A DNA stretch of 64,000 bases from Flavobacterium fryxellicola. GTDB taxonomy: Bacteria; Bacteroidota; Bacteroidia; Flavobacteriales; Flavobacteriaceae. Below, piece by piece: positions 8,820 through 17,875 of this stretch. The position numbers and the translations under genes were made by a program. The stretch is taken from NCBI RefSeq assembly GCF_900143245.1, contig NZ_FRDK01000003.1, forward strand, positions 310,001 through 374,000, in the 5' to 3' direction. The stretch's first letter is position 1. The number at the start of each line of letters is the position of its first letter. The notes beneath the pieces are model-generated. The model was not told where the DNA came from. It saw only the letters and a list, made by a program, of their open reading frames with translations, and searched no databases.

Positions 8820-9770
8820 ATGCATTTTAGAACTCAAATCCCAATTCTTAAAAGTATTTCTCCAGTTGATTACAATTCTAAAATAGTCTCATTAGGTTCT
8901 TGTTTTGCGGTTAATATGGCAGAGAAATTAGATTATTTCAAGTTTAGAAATAGCTGTAATCCCTTTGGAATTCTATTTCATCCTTTGGCGATTGAAAAGC
9001 TTCTGGATTTTGCTGTTTCTGGAAAGCAATTTACTGCTAATAATGTTTTTTTTCACAACGAACGCTGGCATTGTTTTGATGTGCATTCTGATCTGAGCAA
9101 TCCTAATAAAGAGGAATTAGTAGCAGCTCTAAATTCAATTATTATAAATACTAGAAAAGATCTAGAGCAAGCTTCACACCTAATTATCACGTACGGAACG
9201 TCATGGGTTTATAGGGATATTGAAACTAACCAAATTGTAGCTAACTGTCATAAGATTCCGCAGAAGCAGTTTGAGAAAGAATTGTTATCTATAGAAACGA
9301 TTCAAAAATCAATTGAAAATACCATTGATTTAATCGAAAAGGTCAATCCAAAGTGCAGTATTATTTTTACGGTTTCGCCGGTGCGGCATATCAAAGATGG
9401 TTTTGTAGAAAATCAATGGAGTAAAGCGAATTTAATTAGTGCGCTTCATCAGACTTTTGACTTGCGACTTTCGACTATAAGTTATTTTCCTTCCTACGAA
9501 ATCATGATGGATGAACTTCGGGATTATCGCTTTTATGCCGAAGATATGCTGCATCCCAATCAAGTAGCAATCGATTATATTTGGAAACGATTCCAAGAAA
9601 CGACCATTTCAGAAACTGCTATGACCACGATGGAGGAAGTTGGGAACATTCAAAAAAGCCTTTCTCACAAGCCTTTTAACCCAAAATCAGAAAGTCATTT
9701 AAAGTTTGAGACGAAACTTAGGGAAAAAATCACTATCTTAGAAAATCAATATTCATTCATGAAATTTTAG
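8820..9770 (+). CDS. GSCFA domain protein
   Basis: The protein is named for its motif, seen here as SLGSCFAVNMAEKL about 30 residues in. GSCFA proteins are predicted SGNH-like hydrolases of Bacteroidota; the Ser of GSCFA would be the nucleophile and a late DMLHPN segment supplies Asp/His. The ATG at 8820 gives MHFRTQIPI, the usual family start; a TTG at 8793 would add nine residues and is less likely. It is followed after two bases by the DUF4230 gene, so the two form an operon. Substrate unknown. Confidence 0.85.
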   Translation: MHFRTQIPILKSISPVDYNSKIVSLGSCFAVNMAEKLDYFKFRNSCNPFGILFHPLAIEKLLDFAVSGKQFTANNVFFHNERWHCFDVHSDLSNPNKEELVAALNSIIINTRKDLEQASHLIITYGTSWVYRDIETNQIVANCHKIPQKQFEKELLSIETIQKSIENTIDLIEKVNPKCSIIFTVSPVRHIKDGFVENQWSKANLISALHQTFDLRLSTISYFPSYEIMMDELRDYRFYAEDMLHPNQVAIDYIWKRFQETTISETAMTTMEEVGNIQKSLSHKPFNPKSESHLKFETKLREKITILENQYSFMKF

Positions 9771-9772
9771 TT

Positions 9773-10393
9773 ATGCTTAGAAGAATACTTATTGGACTCG
9801 CAGTGGTTGGTGGAATATTTTTATTGTTCAAATACTGCGATTTTAAAAAAAATGACGACCAAGACATCACCTACAACACGAATCTCATTCAACAGCAAAT
9901 TCTGAACGTAGGGAAGCTCGTGGTTACTGAAGGACATTTCTCCGAAGTTATTACCTATAAAAATCAGCAAAAATACTTGATGGATATGCTTTCTTTCGAG
10001 AAGAAAGCGTTGGTTGTTGTCAATGCCGATGTGACTGTCGCGTATGATTTGCACCTCATGAAATATGAAATAGACTCCATTAATAAAACAATTACGATTG
10101 TTAATATTCCAAAAGCGGAAATTAAAATCAGTCCAGATATTCAGTTTTATGATGTGGAGCAAAGTAAATTGAATCCGTTTACCGGAGATGATTACAATAA
10201 AATCAATAAATCAGTAAAAGCGAACTTGGCAAAAAAAATTGAGAAATCATCTTTGAAAACCAATGCGCAAAATAGATTAATAAGTGAATTGTCTAAACTG
10301 TTAATTACTACAAGTCAGTTGGGATGGACCCTAAAATACGATGGAAAAGTGATTGAGACCGAAAAAGATTTTGGAAAGCAAATCAAAATGTAA
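9773..10393 (+). CDS. DUF4230 domain protein
   Basis: A 206-residue protein with an N-terminal membrane anchor (residues 4-21) and a DUF4230 domain filling the rest (LVVTEGHFSEVITY, then a central VNADVTVAYDL strand and a C-terminal helical part). The family is widespread in Bacteroidota and Firmicutes; its function is unknown. It starts two bases after the GSCFA gene and ends at a bidirectional terminator. Confidence 0.8.
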   Translation: MLRRILIGLAVVGGIFLLFKYCDFKKNDDQDITYNTNLIQQQILNVGKLVVTEGHFSEVITYKNQQKYLMDMLSFEKKALVVVNADVTVAYDLHLMKYEIDSINKTITIVNIPKAEIKISPDIQFYDVEQSKLNPFTGDDYNKINKSVKANLAKKIEKSSLKTNAQNRLISELSKLLITTSQLGWTLKYDGKVIETEKDFGKQIKM

Positions 10394-10404
10394 TTTAAAA
10401 TAGT

Positions 10405-10465
10405 AACCGCAGATTCACTGATTTTAAATAGTTCTAAAAATCTGTGAATCTGCGGTTTATTTTTA
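10405..10465. terminator. Bidirectional terminator between DUF4230 and hydroxylase genes
   Basis: The 14-bp perfect arms AACCGCAGATTCAC and GTGAATCTGCGGTT lie at 10405-10418 and 10444-10457. T-rich sequence follows on the plus strand. The convergent genes end at 10393 and 10467, so it can serve both directions. Confidence 0.75.
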
Positions 10466-10466
10466 T

Positions 10467-12224
10467 CTAGGCTTTCTCACTGTGAAAAATCAAATCTAAA
10501 CCTCCAGCAATCAAATGCGATACTTCAGGTCTTTTTTGTTTTAATTGATCCAGATAAACCAGTAGTTCTTGTAACAATTGTGGCTCATTTCTATCGTTTA
10601 AAAGTTCAATAATTTCTACCGCTAACAACCAATCTTGTGGGTGATTTGTTTTTAGTTTTTCAAAAACTGAAACTAATGAAGTTTCCGTGTCGTTTGTTTC
10701 TCTACTATTTCGAACCGTTTGGTACAAAACCTCTAGATCATCGCGCACAGCCGAATGCTTGGCTTTTATCGTTGTGCTGGACGGAAGAGGTGAAATCAAG
10801 TCAAAACTATTCACGTCTGCAGGACCTGAAAAAGCAGAGGTCACTTTCTTTCCCACTGCCATATCATAGATGCCCCATTCTGGTTGAAACAAAACTGTTT
10901 CGCCATGCGTAACTGTACAGTTTTTAAAGCGAATCAACGTGATTTCTCCTTGCAAGTTGCGGGAACCCGTAATGATTTCGCCTTCAACAGCAATACCGCC
11001 TTCAAACTCCAGTTTCACCGTTTTAGACTCGAGAATATCGTAGGCATTTAGGTCCTTTGGACTCATGTCTTCAATAGCAAGATTGATGCCTTCTAGTTTT
11101 CCTATCGGACTTCCAAAACCTTCCGAGTGTGTCAGAGTACCATGACCAACCAATTCTTTTTCTCTATAGGCCAAAGCTGTTTTGCCAGTAGTTTGAACGT
11201 AAATAGGTTTGCCGTCCTGCTCAATAACCGAACTGAAAACACCCGATATTTGCAAACCGGTACTCAATTCAATTGTTCCTAGAGCATTCGAGTCGATCAG
11301 TTTGTTAATGCCCGATAAACCCCCGGTGCGCAACGCCATTTTAGTAGCAAATTCCTCTAAAACCAAATTCAAGTACGCAAATGTAGGCGTAACATACAAT
11401 TGCGGTTGCAGTTTAGTAATATCAAAATTTTGTGTAGCAGCCGAAATATCATAGGGGATTTTAGTAACCTCAGGAGTCATGCAGTGCGCACTTTCACCTA
11501 TGGACGATAGCAAGCCAGCGCCGTAAATCTTTGGATTTTCCACTGTTCCGATCAAACCGTATTCCACCGTCCACCAGTGCAGGTTCCGTATTTGGGCCAT
11601 TTCAGATAGTTCGCCCATGTTATTCTGCAAATCTTCCACCGCTTTTTCAGCAGAATCAATCGTAACTTGTGGCGTATCTTCGGCCTCTTTCACAATCGAA
11701 AGCAGTCGAATCGCTTCGTACATTTCGTAGTCTTTGTGCGAAGAAATCGCCTTGCAGCCTATCTCTCCAAAACGGCGTAAGTATTCCGCATACTCAGGAT
11801 TGGCAATAATGGGTGCGTGACCAGCACCTTCGTGAATAATATCTGGCGCAGGAGTGTATTCTATATGTTCAAGTTGACGAATGTCAGAGGCGATTACAAG
11901 CACATTATACGCTTGAAATTCCATAAAAGCATTAGGCGGAATAAAGCCATCTACCGCAACCGCAGCCCAACCTATTTCGGTTAAAATACGATTCATTCCA
12001 TACATACTCGGGATGTTGTCCACTTCAATTCCAGTCTTTTTTAAGCCTTCTAAGTAGGAACTATGCGCTACTTTTGATAAATACGCTACGTTTTTACGCA
12101 TCACATAACGCCAAACCGCTTGGTTTATAGGTGTGTAGTCGCTATAATCCTGAGGCTTAATAAATTGTCGTAAGTGCTTTGGCAATCGGTCTAGTAACGG
12201 ATTGCTTTCTATAGTTGAGTTCAT
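10467..12224 (-). CDS. phhA: Aromatic amino acid hydroxylase (phenylalanine 4-monooxygenase type)
   Basis: A pterin- and iron-dependent hydroxylase, probably converting phenylalanine to tyrosine. Iron ligands are visible as His131 and His136 (DIIHEGAGHAP) and Glu221 (HWWTVEYGL). The catalytic domain occupies roughly residues 20-330. Classical bacterial enzymes are about 260-300 residues; this one has 585, with a C-terminal half of about 250 residues that I do not recognise. This long form appears typical of Bacteroidota. A TACTTTTG box lies 25 bases before the start. Confidence 0.88.
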   Translation of the reverse strand: MNSTIESNPLLDRLPKHLRQFIKPQDYSDYTPINQAVWRYVMRKNVAYLSKVAHSSYLEGLKKTGIEVDNIPSMYGMNRILTEIGWAAVAVDGFIPPNAFMEFQAYNVLVIASDIRQLEHIEYTPAPDIIHEGAGHAPIIANPEYAEYLRRFGEIGCKAISSHKDYEMYEAIRLLSIVKEAEDTPQVTIDSAEKAVEDLQNNMGELSEMAQIRNLHWWTVEYGLIGTVENPKIYGAGLLSSIGESAHCMTPEVTKIPYDISAATQNFDITKLQPQLYVTPTFAYLNLVLEEFATKMALRTGGLSGINKLIDSNALGTIELSTGLQISGVFSSVIEQDGKPIYVQTTGKTALAYREKELVGHGTLTHSEGFGSPIGKLEGINLAIEDMSPKDLNAYDILESKTVKLEFEGGIAVEGEIITGSRNLQGEITLIRFKNCTVTHGETVLFQPEWGIYDMAVGKKVTSAFSGPADVNSFDLISPLPSSTTIKAKHSAVRDDLEVLYQTVRNSRETNDTETSLVSVFEKLKTNHPQDWLLAVEIIELLNDRNEPQLLQELLVYLDQLKQKRPEVSHLIAGGLDLIFHSEKA

Positions 12225-12248
12225 ATCGAAAACGTTGTAGTTTTACTG

Positions 12249-12256
12249 CAAAAGTA
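12249..12256 (-). promoter_or_regulatory. -7 box for the hydroxylase gene
   Basis: TACTTTTG on the minus strand fits TAnnTTTG and lies 25 bases upstream of the ATG at 12224. Hairpin element copy B begins just beyond it, where the -33 box would be. No clear TTTG is seen at the usual spacing, so the assignment is moderate. Confidence 0.45.
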
Positions 12257-12270
12257 CGAATTTCAGGAGC

Positions 12271-12413
12271 CATTTCCCGCTTTTCATTGCAAGTTTTTGT
12301 AAACCCATTTGTTTTTCTAATGTTCCCGCAGGAGCTTCCTCCGGTCGCTCTGCGGCAACAAGAAAAACGAAAACGGCTTTTACAAAAAGCTTTCCATTGC
12401 AATCGGGGCTAGG
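12271..12413. repeat. Hairpin-forming intergenic element, copy B
   Basis: A 143-bp element related to copy A. It begins CCCGCTTTTCATTGCAAG and ends CTTTCCATTGCAATCGGGGC plus TAGG. The outer CCCG/CGGG pair closes an asymmetric internal loop holding near-direct copies of TTTCATTGCAA. Inner stems are GTTTTTGT/ACAAAAAGC and GTTTTTCT/AGAAAAAC. The tip GCAGGAGCTTCCTCCGGTCG continues into CTCTGC at 12353. It lies between two minus-strand genes, directly upstream of the hydroxylase promoter. Confidence 0.65.
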
Positions 12414-12449
12414 GTAGGTGTACTTTAAAAGAGAGCTTTCAATACATAC

Positions 12450-13583
12450 TTACCTCACCACCTCAAACAAAAAAACCTGCGTTTTTTGCTTCTCTGAAAA
12501 ATTATTATCAGATACCAAAACTAAAGATTGATTGCCATTAGCCAGTTTTGGACCAAAAGTAATTCCTTCCACATTGTCAATAAATAGACCCAAATCATCC
12601 ATGTTTAGAATCAGTTTTTTGGAGGCTAATGCTACCCTTTGATTTTGTAAGGAAATATAATTTTTAATATCAGTAGCCTTTTTCAAATCACATAAAAATA
12701 GTTTTATCGTGCAGGCTTGCGTTCCAGTAGAGTAGGAGCGCTCTACTACCAGCAGTTGATTTTTGTCATAATACTGAATTGCCGAAACACCATTGACTGC
12801 AAAGCTCCCTTTTGGATTGGGTTCAAGAGCAATTGGTTCTAATTTATAGCCAAACTGAGCGGTGTTCTTTTTTGTTTTAGCATCAAATTGATAGAAACGA
12901 ATCAAGCCGCCATAACTGGTACTGGATTGTGAGCCATCTTCAAAAAGCGGTTCTTCAGTATGCGTATACATGGTTTTAAATTTTGAATCAAAAGTAATTC
13001 CTTCCAAAGTGCCATTATTTCTGGGACCTTTTTCAGTTTGTTGCATTTTTAAATTTTCTGGTAGCGTATTGGTGCTTATAAAATTACCTTGTAGATCCAT
13101 CAAATTCAAGGAAGGATTTTGCAGAACTTGTTTGTCTCCAGTAAGTACTCGAGCACCTTCACTGCTCCAAAGTAAGGTGTTTGTTCTTGGATTGTAGCGC
13201 ATGTCTTCGGGATCTGCTGAAGTAGCGGGTGTGTTACTCCAATTGCCATAAGCAGTTCCGCTTTCATTTTTTAGGATGATTACGCTTTGAAAATCGATAC
13301 TTTGTATTTTACTTTCAAGTAGCGGAATTTTAGCGGTATAAAATCTAGAATCATTAAACACGGATCTATCGTCGCAAATGAGGTAGTACAAATCCTTTTT
13401 TGCATCATAATCGATACCGGATAAACCACCTACTTTCGTATTTTGGAATTGTGCATCAAATGGAATTTCAATAGAGCTAAGTAGTTTTAAACTAGGAACC
13501 GACTTGCTTTCAGCACCTTGTTTTAAATTGGAACAGGAGAAAATAAAAAAAGGAAAAACGAAAAGGAAGACTAAATTACGCAT
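12450..13583 (-). CDS. Esterase-like activity of phytase family lipoprotein
   Basis: A 377-residue protein with a lipoprotein leader (hydrophobic residues 4-15, lipobox FSCS). The domain resembles the phytase-like esterase family: VGGLSGIDYD near the start, LYYLICDDRS, PEDMRYNP, and NNGTLEGITFDSKFKTMYTHTEEPLF in the middle. This suggests a beta-propeller. It would be exported and anchored at the outer membrane. Substrate unknown; the family name reflects weak phytase similarity, not a proven reaction. Confidence 0.82.
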   Translation of the reverse strand: MRNLVFLFVFPFFIFSCSNLKQGAESKSVPSLKLLSSIEIPFDAQFQNTKVGGLSGIDYDAKKDLYYLICDDRSVFNDSRFYTAKIPLLESKIQSIDFQSVIILKNESGTAYGNWSNTPATSADPEDMRYNPRTNTLLWSSEGARVLTGDKQVLQNPSLNLMDLQGNFISTNTLPENLKMQQTEKGPRNNGTLEGITFDSKFKTMYTHTEEPLFEDGSQSSTSYGGLIRFYQFDAKTKKNTAQFGYKLEPIALEPNPKGSFAVNGVSAIQYYDKNQLLVVERSYSTGTQACTIKLFLCDLKKATDIKNYISLQNQRVALASKKLILNMDDLGLFIDNVEGITFGPKLANGNQSLVLVSDNNFSEKQKTQVFLFEVVR

Positions 13584-13634
13584 AAAAAGGAATATTGTAA
13601 TGGGGAAAACGGCATTATTGTAGATATGAAAATG

Positions 13635-14036
13635 CTACAAATGGTTCGTTTGATTCTTCTCGGCATTGCGGAAATAATCAATTTTATAATTAAACATTTC
13701 TGCCATGTTTTTAGCGCGCAACTTGGCTTCATCAGCTAACGGACCTGTAAATAAACTATCGGTAGTTTGAGTAAAAATTTCCATCCAACGATCAAAATGT
13801 TCCTTGGAAACGGGTAACTGTTTGTGTGGTGGAAAAGGACTTCCGGAGTAAGAATGCACTTCAAGTAAAATCGTTTCCCAAAAACCATACATTTTTTGCA
13901 GATGTTCTGGCCAGCGATTGCCTATTTTTTCGTTGAAAATGGGTCCAATGAAGTCGTCTTTTTGAACTTTAGAGTAAAAAGTATTGACTAATAATTTAAT
14001 ATCTTCCAGTGTAGAAATGTCGTGGTGTGGTGTCAT
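13635..14036 (-). CDS. Group III truncated haemoglobin
   Basis: A 133-residue globin. It has Phe-Tyr at positions 20-21 (the distal B9-B10 pair), a short CD-E region, and the proximal His80 in LPVSKEHFDRW. Group III truncated globins bind haem and small ligands such as O2 or NO in the cytoplasm; detoxification or redox roles are proposed for the family. It is adjacent to the esterase gene on the same strand with a 51-bp gap. Confidence 0.9.
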   Translation of the reverse strand: MTPHHDISTLEDIKLLVNTFYSKVQKDDFIGPIFNEKIGNRWPEHLQKMYGFWETILLEVHSYSGSPFPPHKQLPVSKEHFDRWMEIFTQTTDSLFTGPLADEAKLRAKNMAEMFNYKIDYFRNAEKNQTNHL

Positions 14037-14046
14037 AATTGGATAT

Positions 14047-14074
14047 AAAAAAGCCTACGCAAAGGTAGGCTTTT
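14047..14074 (-). terminator. Terminator after DUF4136 gene
   Basis: AAAAGCCTAC and GTAGGCTTTT pair perfectly around a six-base loop, followed by a T-run on the minus strand. It lies 22 bases past the stop codon of the DUF4136 gene. Confidence 0.85.
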
Positions 14075-14095
14075 CTGTTTAAATGTAATGGGTAA

Positions 14096-14632
14096 CTATT
14101 TTGCTTTCGGTGGGAATTGCTCTAATATTTTAGCGACAAATTCATTAATTCGATTTTCTTTATTTTTTCTGTTTTCTGTCAGATATCCAATGCCTTCGCC
14201 CTGCCATACTAATTCTTTTTTCTTACCGTCAATTAAATCTATATACAAAGTTCCTTCCGTTGAGGACGAAGCAATAGTGTTTTGTCCTCCCCACATGAAA
14301 GGATTCCAGCCCCAACCCCAACCGTATCCCCAACCCATGTTGAATTGATTGACATCTATTTTCTCTCTTTCTTTAGTGAGAATGTTGATTAGTAAATCAG
14401 GATTTTCACTTTTGGTCATTCCTTTTTTACTTAATTCCCGATCAATGGCGTTGAGTATTCTTTTCTTGTCCAATTCTGAAATTTCAACTTTATCAATTCC
14501 TTTTTTATGAAAGGCGTACGTTTTGTATTGACTAAAATCTACTTTATTATCAAAATCAGAATATACTCTTACAGAACTACAAGAGGCAACTACTAAAAGC
14601 AGCAAGACGGGGAGGAGTTTAATTGTTTTCAT
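14096..14632 (-). CDS. DUF4136 lipoprotein
   Basis: A 178-residue lipoprotein (leader MKTIKLLPVLLLLVVASC). It shows the family start VRVYSDFDNKVDFSQYKTYAF. The core helix LDKKRILNAIDRELSKKGM follows, then a Gly/Trp/Tyr-rich patch near residues 98-115 and a terminal helix. DUF4136 proteins are outer-membrane lipoproteins of unknown role. It has its own terminator and lies between hutU and the globin gene, with no functional link apparent. Confidence 0.88.
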   Translation of the reverse strand: MKTIKLLPVLLLLVVASCSSVRVYSDFDNKVDFSQYKTYAFHKKGIDKVEISELDKKRILNAIDRELSKKGMTKSENPDLLINILTKEREKIDVNQFNMGWGYGWGWGWNPFMWGGQNTIASSSTEGTLYIDLIDGKKKELVWQGEGIGYLTENRKNKENRINEFVAKILEQFPPKAK

Positions 14633-14681
14633 AATGTATTTTTTTGATAATTAAATTTTGATTAAAGATAAGTCCAAAAAT

Positions 14682-16688
14682 TTAGAAATCCAACAAATCA
14701 TCTGCGACCAAAGTAGGGAGGGTTACTTTCAATAAAGGTTCTGTCTCCATCGCTCTTTTGATGGCAAATACCGCTCCTTCATTTCTAGCCCAACTTCGTC
14801 TCGATATTCCATTGTTGACATCCCAGAAAAGCATTGATGCTAAGCGTTTTGAAGCTTCTTTAGATCCATCAAGAACCATACCAAATCCACCGTTAATTAC
14901 CTCGCCCCAGCCAACGCCGCCGCCATTATGAATAGATACCCAAGTTGCACCACGGAAACTATCTCCAATTACGTTTTGAATCGCCATATCAGCTGTAAAA
15001 CGAGAGCCATCATAAATATTTGAAGTTTCTCGGTAAGGGGAATCAGTGCCAGAAACATCATGGTGATCCCGACCTAAAATTATCGTTCCTATTTCGCCAT
15101 TGGCTATAGCCTGATTAAAAGCTTCCGCAATTTTTACGCGACCTTCGCTATCAGCATACAGGATTCGGGCTTGCGAACCTACAACAAGCTTGTTTTCTTG
15201 TGCTCCTTTGATCCAGTGAATATTATCTTGCATTTGCTGCTGAATTTCTACTGGAGCTGTTTTTGCCATTTCTTCCAAAACCTGGCAAGCAATTACATCT
15301 GTTTTGGCTAAATCTTCTGGTTTTCCCGAAGCGCAAACCCAACGAAATGGACCAAAACCATAATCAAAGCACATAGGTCCCATAATGTCTTGTACATAAC
15401 TAGGATATTTAAAGTCAATCTGGTTTTCAGCCATAACAGCAGCACCGGCGCGGGACGCTTCTAACAAGAACGCATTTCCATAATCAAAGAAATACGTTCC
15501 TTTGGCAGTGTGTTTGTTGATAGCTGTCGTGTGACGACGTAGTGTTTCTTGTACTTTTATTTTGAATAAATCAGGACTTGATGCCATCATTATATTTGCT
15601 TCTTCAAAAGTAATATCAGCAGGATAATAACCACCTGCCCAAGGATTGTGTAACGAGGTTTGATCGGATCCTAAATCGATATGAATATTTTCTGTATCAA
15701 ATTTTTCCCAAACATCGACTACATTTCCTAGGTAGCCAATAGACACGATTTCTTTGTTGGCTTGCGCCAAAGCAACTCGTCGCACTAATTCATCTGCGTT
15801 TTCTATTACTTCATTGATCCAGCCTTGACTGTGCCGAATGTGGGTGATTTTTGGATTTACCTCGGCACAAACGGTAATGCAGCCCGCAATATTTCCTGCT
15901 TTTGGTTGCGCACCACTCATTCCGCCCAAACCTGAAGTGACGAATAATCCTCCTTTTGGACTTCGTTTAATTTTGCGGAACGCATTCAAGACCGTAATTG
16001 TTGTTCCATGTACAATTCCCTGCGGACCAATATACATGTAACTCCCTGCTGTCATTTGTCCGTATTGCGAAACGCCTAAAGCATTCATTTTTTCCCAATC
16101 GTCTGGTTTAGAATAATTAGGAATAACCATTCCATTGGTCACGACAACTCTGGGTGCTTCTTTGTGGGAGGGAAATAAACCCATAGGATGTCCGGAATAC
16201 ATGGTCAAGGTTTGTTCATCGGTCATTTCAGACAAGTACTGCATCGTTAAAAGGTATTGTGCCCAGTTTTGGAACACAGCTCCATTACCGCCATACGTAA
16301 TTAATTCATGCGGATGCTGCGCCACGGCATAATCCAGGTTGTTCTGAATCATCAGCATAATGGCTTTTGCTTGTTCGCTTTTTCCAGGATATTCTCCTAT
16401 TGGTCTCGCAAACATTTTGTAATCTGGTCGAAAACGGTACATGTAAATGCGGCCGTAAGTTTCTAGTTCTGCTGCGAATTCTCCAACTAATTCAGTGTGA
16501 TGTTGTGCCTCAAAATAACGTAAAGCATTGCGCAACGCTAATTTTTTTTCTGCTGTTGATAGGATATCTTTGCGCTTTGGAGCATGATTGATATCGGTTT
16601 CGTAGGGTTTAGCTTGAGGTAAAACGGAAGGAATTCCTTGTTGTATTTGTTGTTGAAAAGTCATTTTACGGGTGCTTTTTGTTTGCAT
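14682..16688 (-). CDS. hutU: Urocanate hydratase
   Basis: A 668-residue enzyme of histidine degradation that converts urocanate to imidazolonepropionate with tightly bound NAD+. Family segments are clear: LITYGGNGAVFQNWAQY, SGLGGMSGAQPKAG (nucleotide-binding region), FDYGNAFLLEASRAGA and VSGTDSPYRETSNIYDGSR. It is about 110 residues longer than the classic 555-residue HutU, a longer form known in Bacteroidota and other groups. No other hut gene is in the window. An in-frame Met at residue 9 is an alternative start. Confidence 0.95.
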   Translation of the reverse strand: MQTKSTRKMTFQQQIQQGIPSVLPQAKPYETDINHAPKRKDILSTAEKKLALRNALRYFEAQHHTELVGEFAAELETYGRIYMYRFRPDYKMFARPIGEYPGKSEQAKAIMLMIQNNLDYAVAQHPHELITYGGNGAVFQNWAQYLLTMQYLSEMTDEQTLTMYSGHPMGLFPSHKEAPRVVVTNGMVIPNYSKPDDWEKMNALGVSQYGQMTAGSYMYIGPQGIVHGTTITVLNAFRKIKRSPKGGLFVTSGLGGMSGAQPKAGNIAGCITVCAEVNPKITHIRHSQGWINEVIENADELVRRVALAQANKEIVSIGYLGNVVDVWEKFDTENIHIDLGSDQTSLHNPWAGGYYPADITFEEANIMMASSPDLFKIKVQETLRRHTTAINKHTAKGTYFFDYGNAFLLEASRAGAAVMAENQIDFKYPSYVQDIMGPMCFDYGFGPFRWVCASGKPEDLAKTDVIACQVLEEMAKTAPVEIQQQMQDNIHWIKGAQENKLVVGSQARILYADSEGRVKIAEAFNQAIANGEIGTIILGRDHHDVSGTDSPYRETSNIYDGSRFTADMAIQNVIGDSFRGATWVSIHNGGGVGWGEVINGGFGMVLDGSKEASKRLASMLFWDVNNGISRRSWARNEGAVFAIKRAMETEPLLKVTLPTLVADDLLDF

Positions 16689-16783
16689 GAGAGATTGAAC
16701 AATTGTTGGAACTTTTTTTGTCTGGTGTAGTAAAAAAAACTTAACGTAAAAGTCCGCATTGCCACGGCGAATATGGTTAAAAA

Positions 16784-16960
16784 CTATTTTTTAATCGTTC
16801 CTGTTTTTTTATCAAATCCATAGGGACAATGTCTACAACCGCTTTTACAGCAATAACCCCTTTTTAAATGGTGCTTTTCAGTGAAGCATTTATAGCCTTC
16901 AGGTGTATAATAGAAATCTTCCCCTTCTGTCATTTTATTTTCCTTACTTTGTTCCATCAT
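16784..16960 (-). CDS. DUF5522 family small cysteine-rich protein
   Basis: An intact 58-codon frame starting ATGATG at 16960 and ending TAG at 16784. The product contains FYYTPEGYKCFTEKHHLKRG followed by YCCKSGCRHCPYGF, which is the hallmark of DUF5522. Five Cys and several His residues suggest metal or Fe-S binding, but the role is unknown. It sits 95 bp upstream of hutU on the same strand. The gene is short enough to be missed by length cut-offs. Confidence 0.85.
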   Translation of the reverse strand: MMEQSKENKMTEGEDFYYTPEGYKCFTEKHHLKRGYCCKSGCRHCPYGFDKKTGTIKK

Positions 16961-17081
16961 AATTGGGATTGTTCTGTGGTGCGTAGTACCAATTTTTTCA
17001 ATGAACCGCAGCTCTCAAACGATTGCGTTTTTGATTAAAGGATACGCCTTTATCAATACAAATTTATAAATTTTATAGCGA

Positions 17082-17423
17082 ATGTTTCTAATTGTTGCTA
17101 AATATTTAATTCCGAAAGGATATCGCGGTGTCACTCTATTTCCGTTTGTATTGTTAAAATACCGGGAAGATTTAAAAGACACTACTCTGATCAATCACGA
17201 AAAAATCCATCTGCGGCAGCAAGTAGAACTTTTGATAGTGCCGTTCTTTATTTGGTACCTGTTGGAATATAGTTTTCGGTTGTTCCAATATAAAAGCGCC
17301 AATCTCGCTTACAGAAACATTAGTTTTGAAAGAGAAGCTTATGCTAATGAAAAGAATAATCACTATCTAGCTAGAAGATCTTTCTTTCGGTTTTTAAATT
17401 ATGTAGTCCTACGTAAAAAATAA
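17082..17423 (+). CDS. Small HExxH membrane-associated protein
   Basis: A 113-residue protein with the zinc-protease-like motif HEKIH (residues 39-43), a hydrophobic helix (about 50-65), and a downstream Glu in FEREAYANE (about residue 85) placed as a third metal ligand. This resembles a minimal gluzincin core. Conserved hypotheticals of this kind occur in Flavobacteria. No signal peptide beyond the hydrophobic start. Activity is inference from the motif only. Confidence 0.65.
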   Translation: MFLIVAKYLIPKGYRGVTLFPFVLLKYREDLKDTTLINHEKIHLRQQVELLIVPFFIWYLLEYSFRLFQYKSANLAYRNISFEREAYANEKNNHYLARRSFFRFLNYVVLRKK

Positions 17424-17875
17424 CTGCATCGAAATAAAGATAGTACTATTTTTATACTTTTTGGCACCTCCTTTCTAAGGCGCACTCTATTTAAAGCTTA
17501 CTCGTTTTTAAGTCTCATTTAAAGTCTTTTTTGATACTTTTTTTTCGAGTCTTTATTTGGATAATTTCCGATTCCTCTTCAAATTAATTTTATAAGAAAA
17601 TAAGTATTTAAAATCAAAAAAGATGTACTTAAACGATTATTTGTACTTTTTATCGGTATTAATGACGTTTGCTATTGTCTTTTTATTGTAATTTTAGAAG
17701 AAAATACGAGGTTTTGTATTTACGTTATCAAAAACAAAACCATTACATGCACTAGCTAACCTATTTTTTTAGATATAAGGGATTCATTTTTAGACTTTAA
17801 AGCAGTCCTGTTCTTGTAAGGACTATCGTATGTAAAACAAATAAATAAGCATTAACTCAATTAAATTATACGGTT
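17424..17875. other. AT-rich intergenic region, no gene seen
   Basis: This stretch separates the HExxH protein from the T9SS-sorted protein. It is very AT-rich with several T-runs. I see no reading frame with coding character, no RNA gene and no convincing promoter box. It may hold a long leader for the downstream surface-protein gene. Confidence 0.4.
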
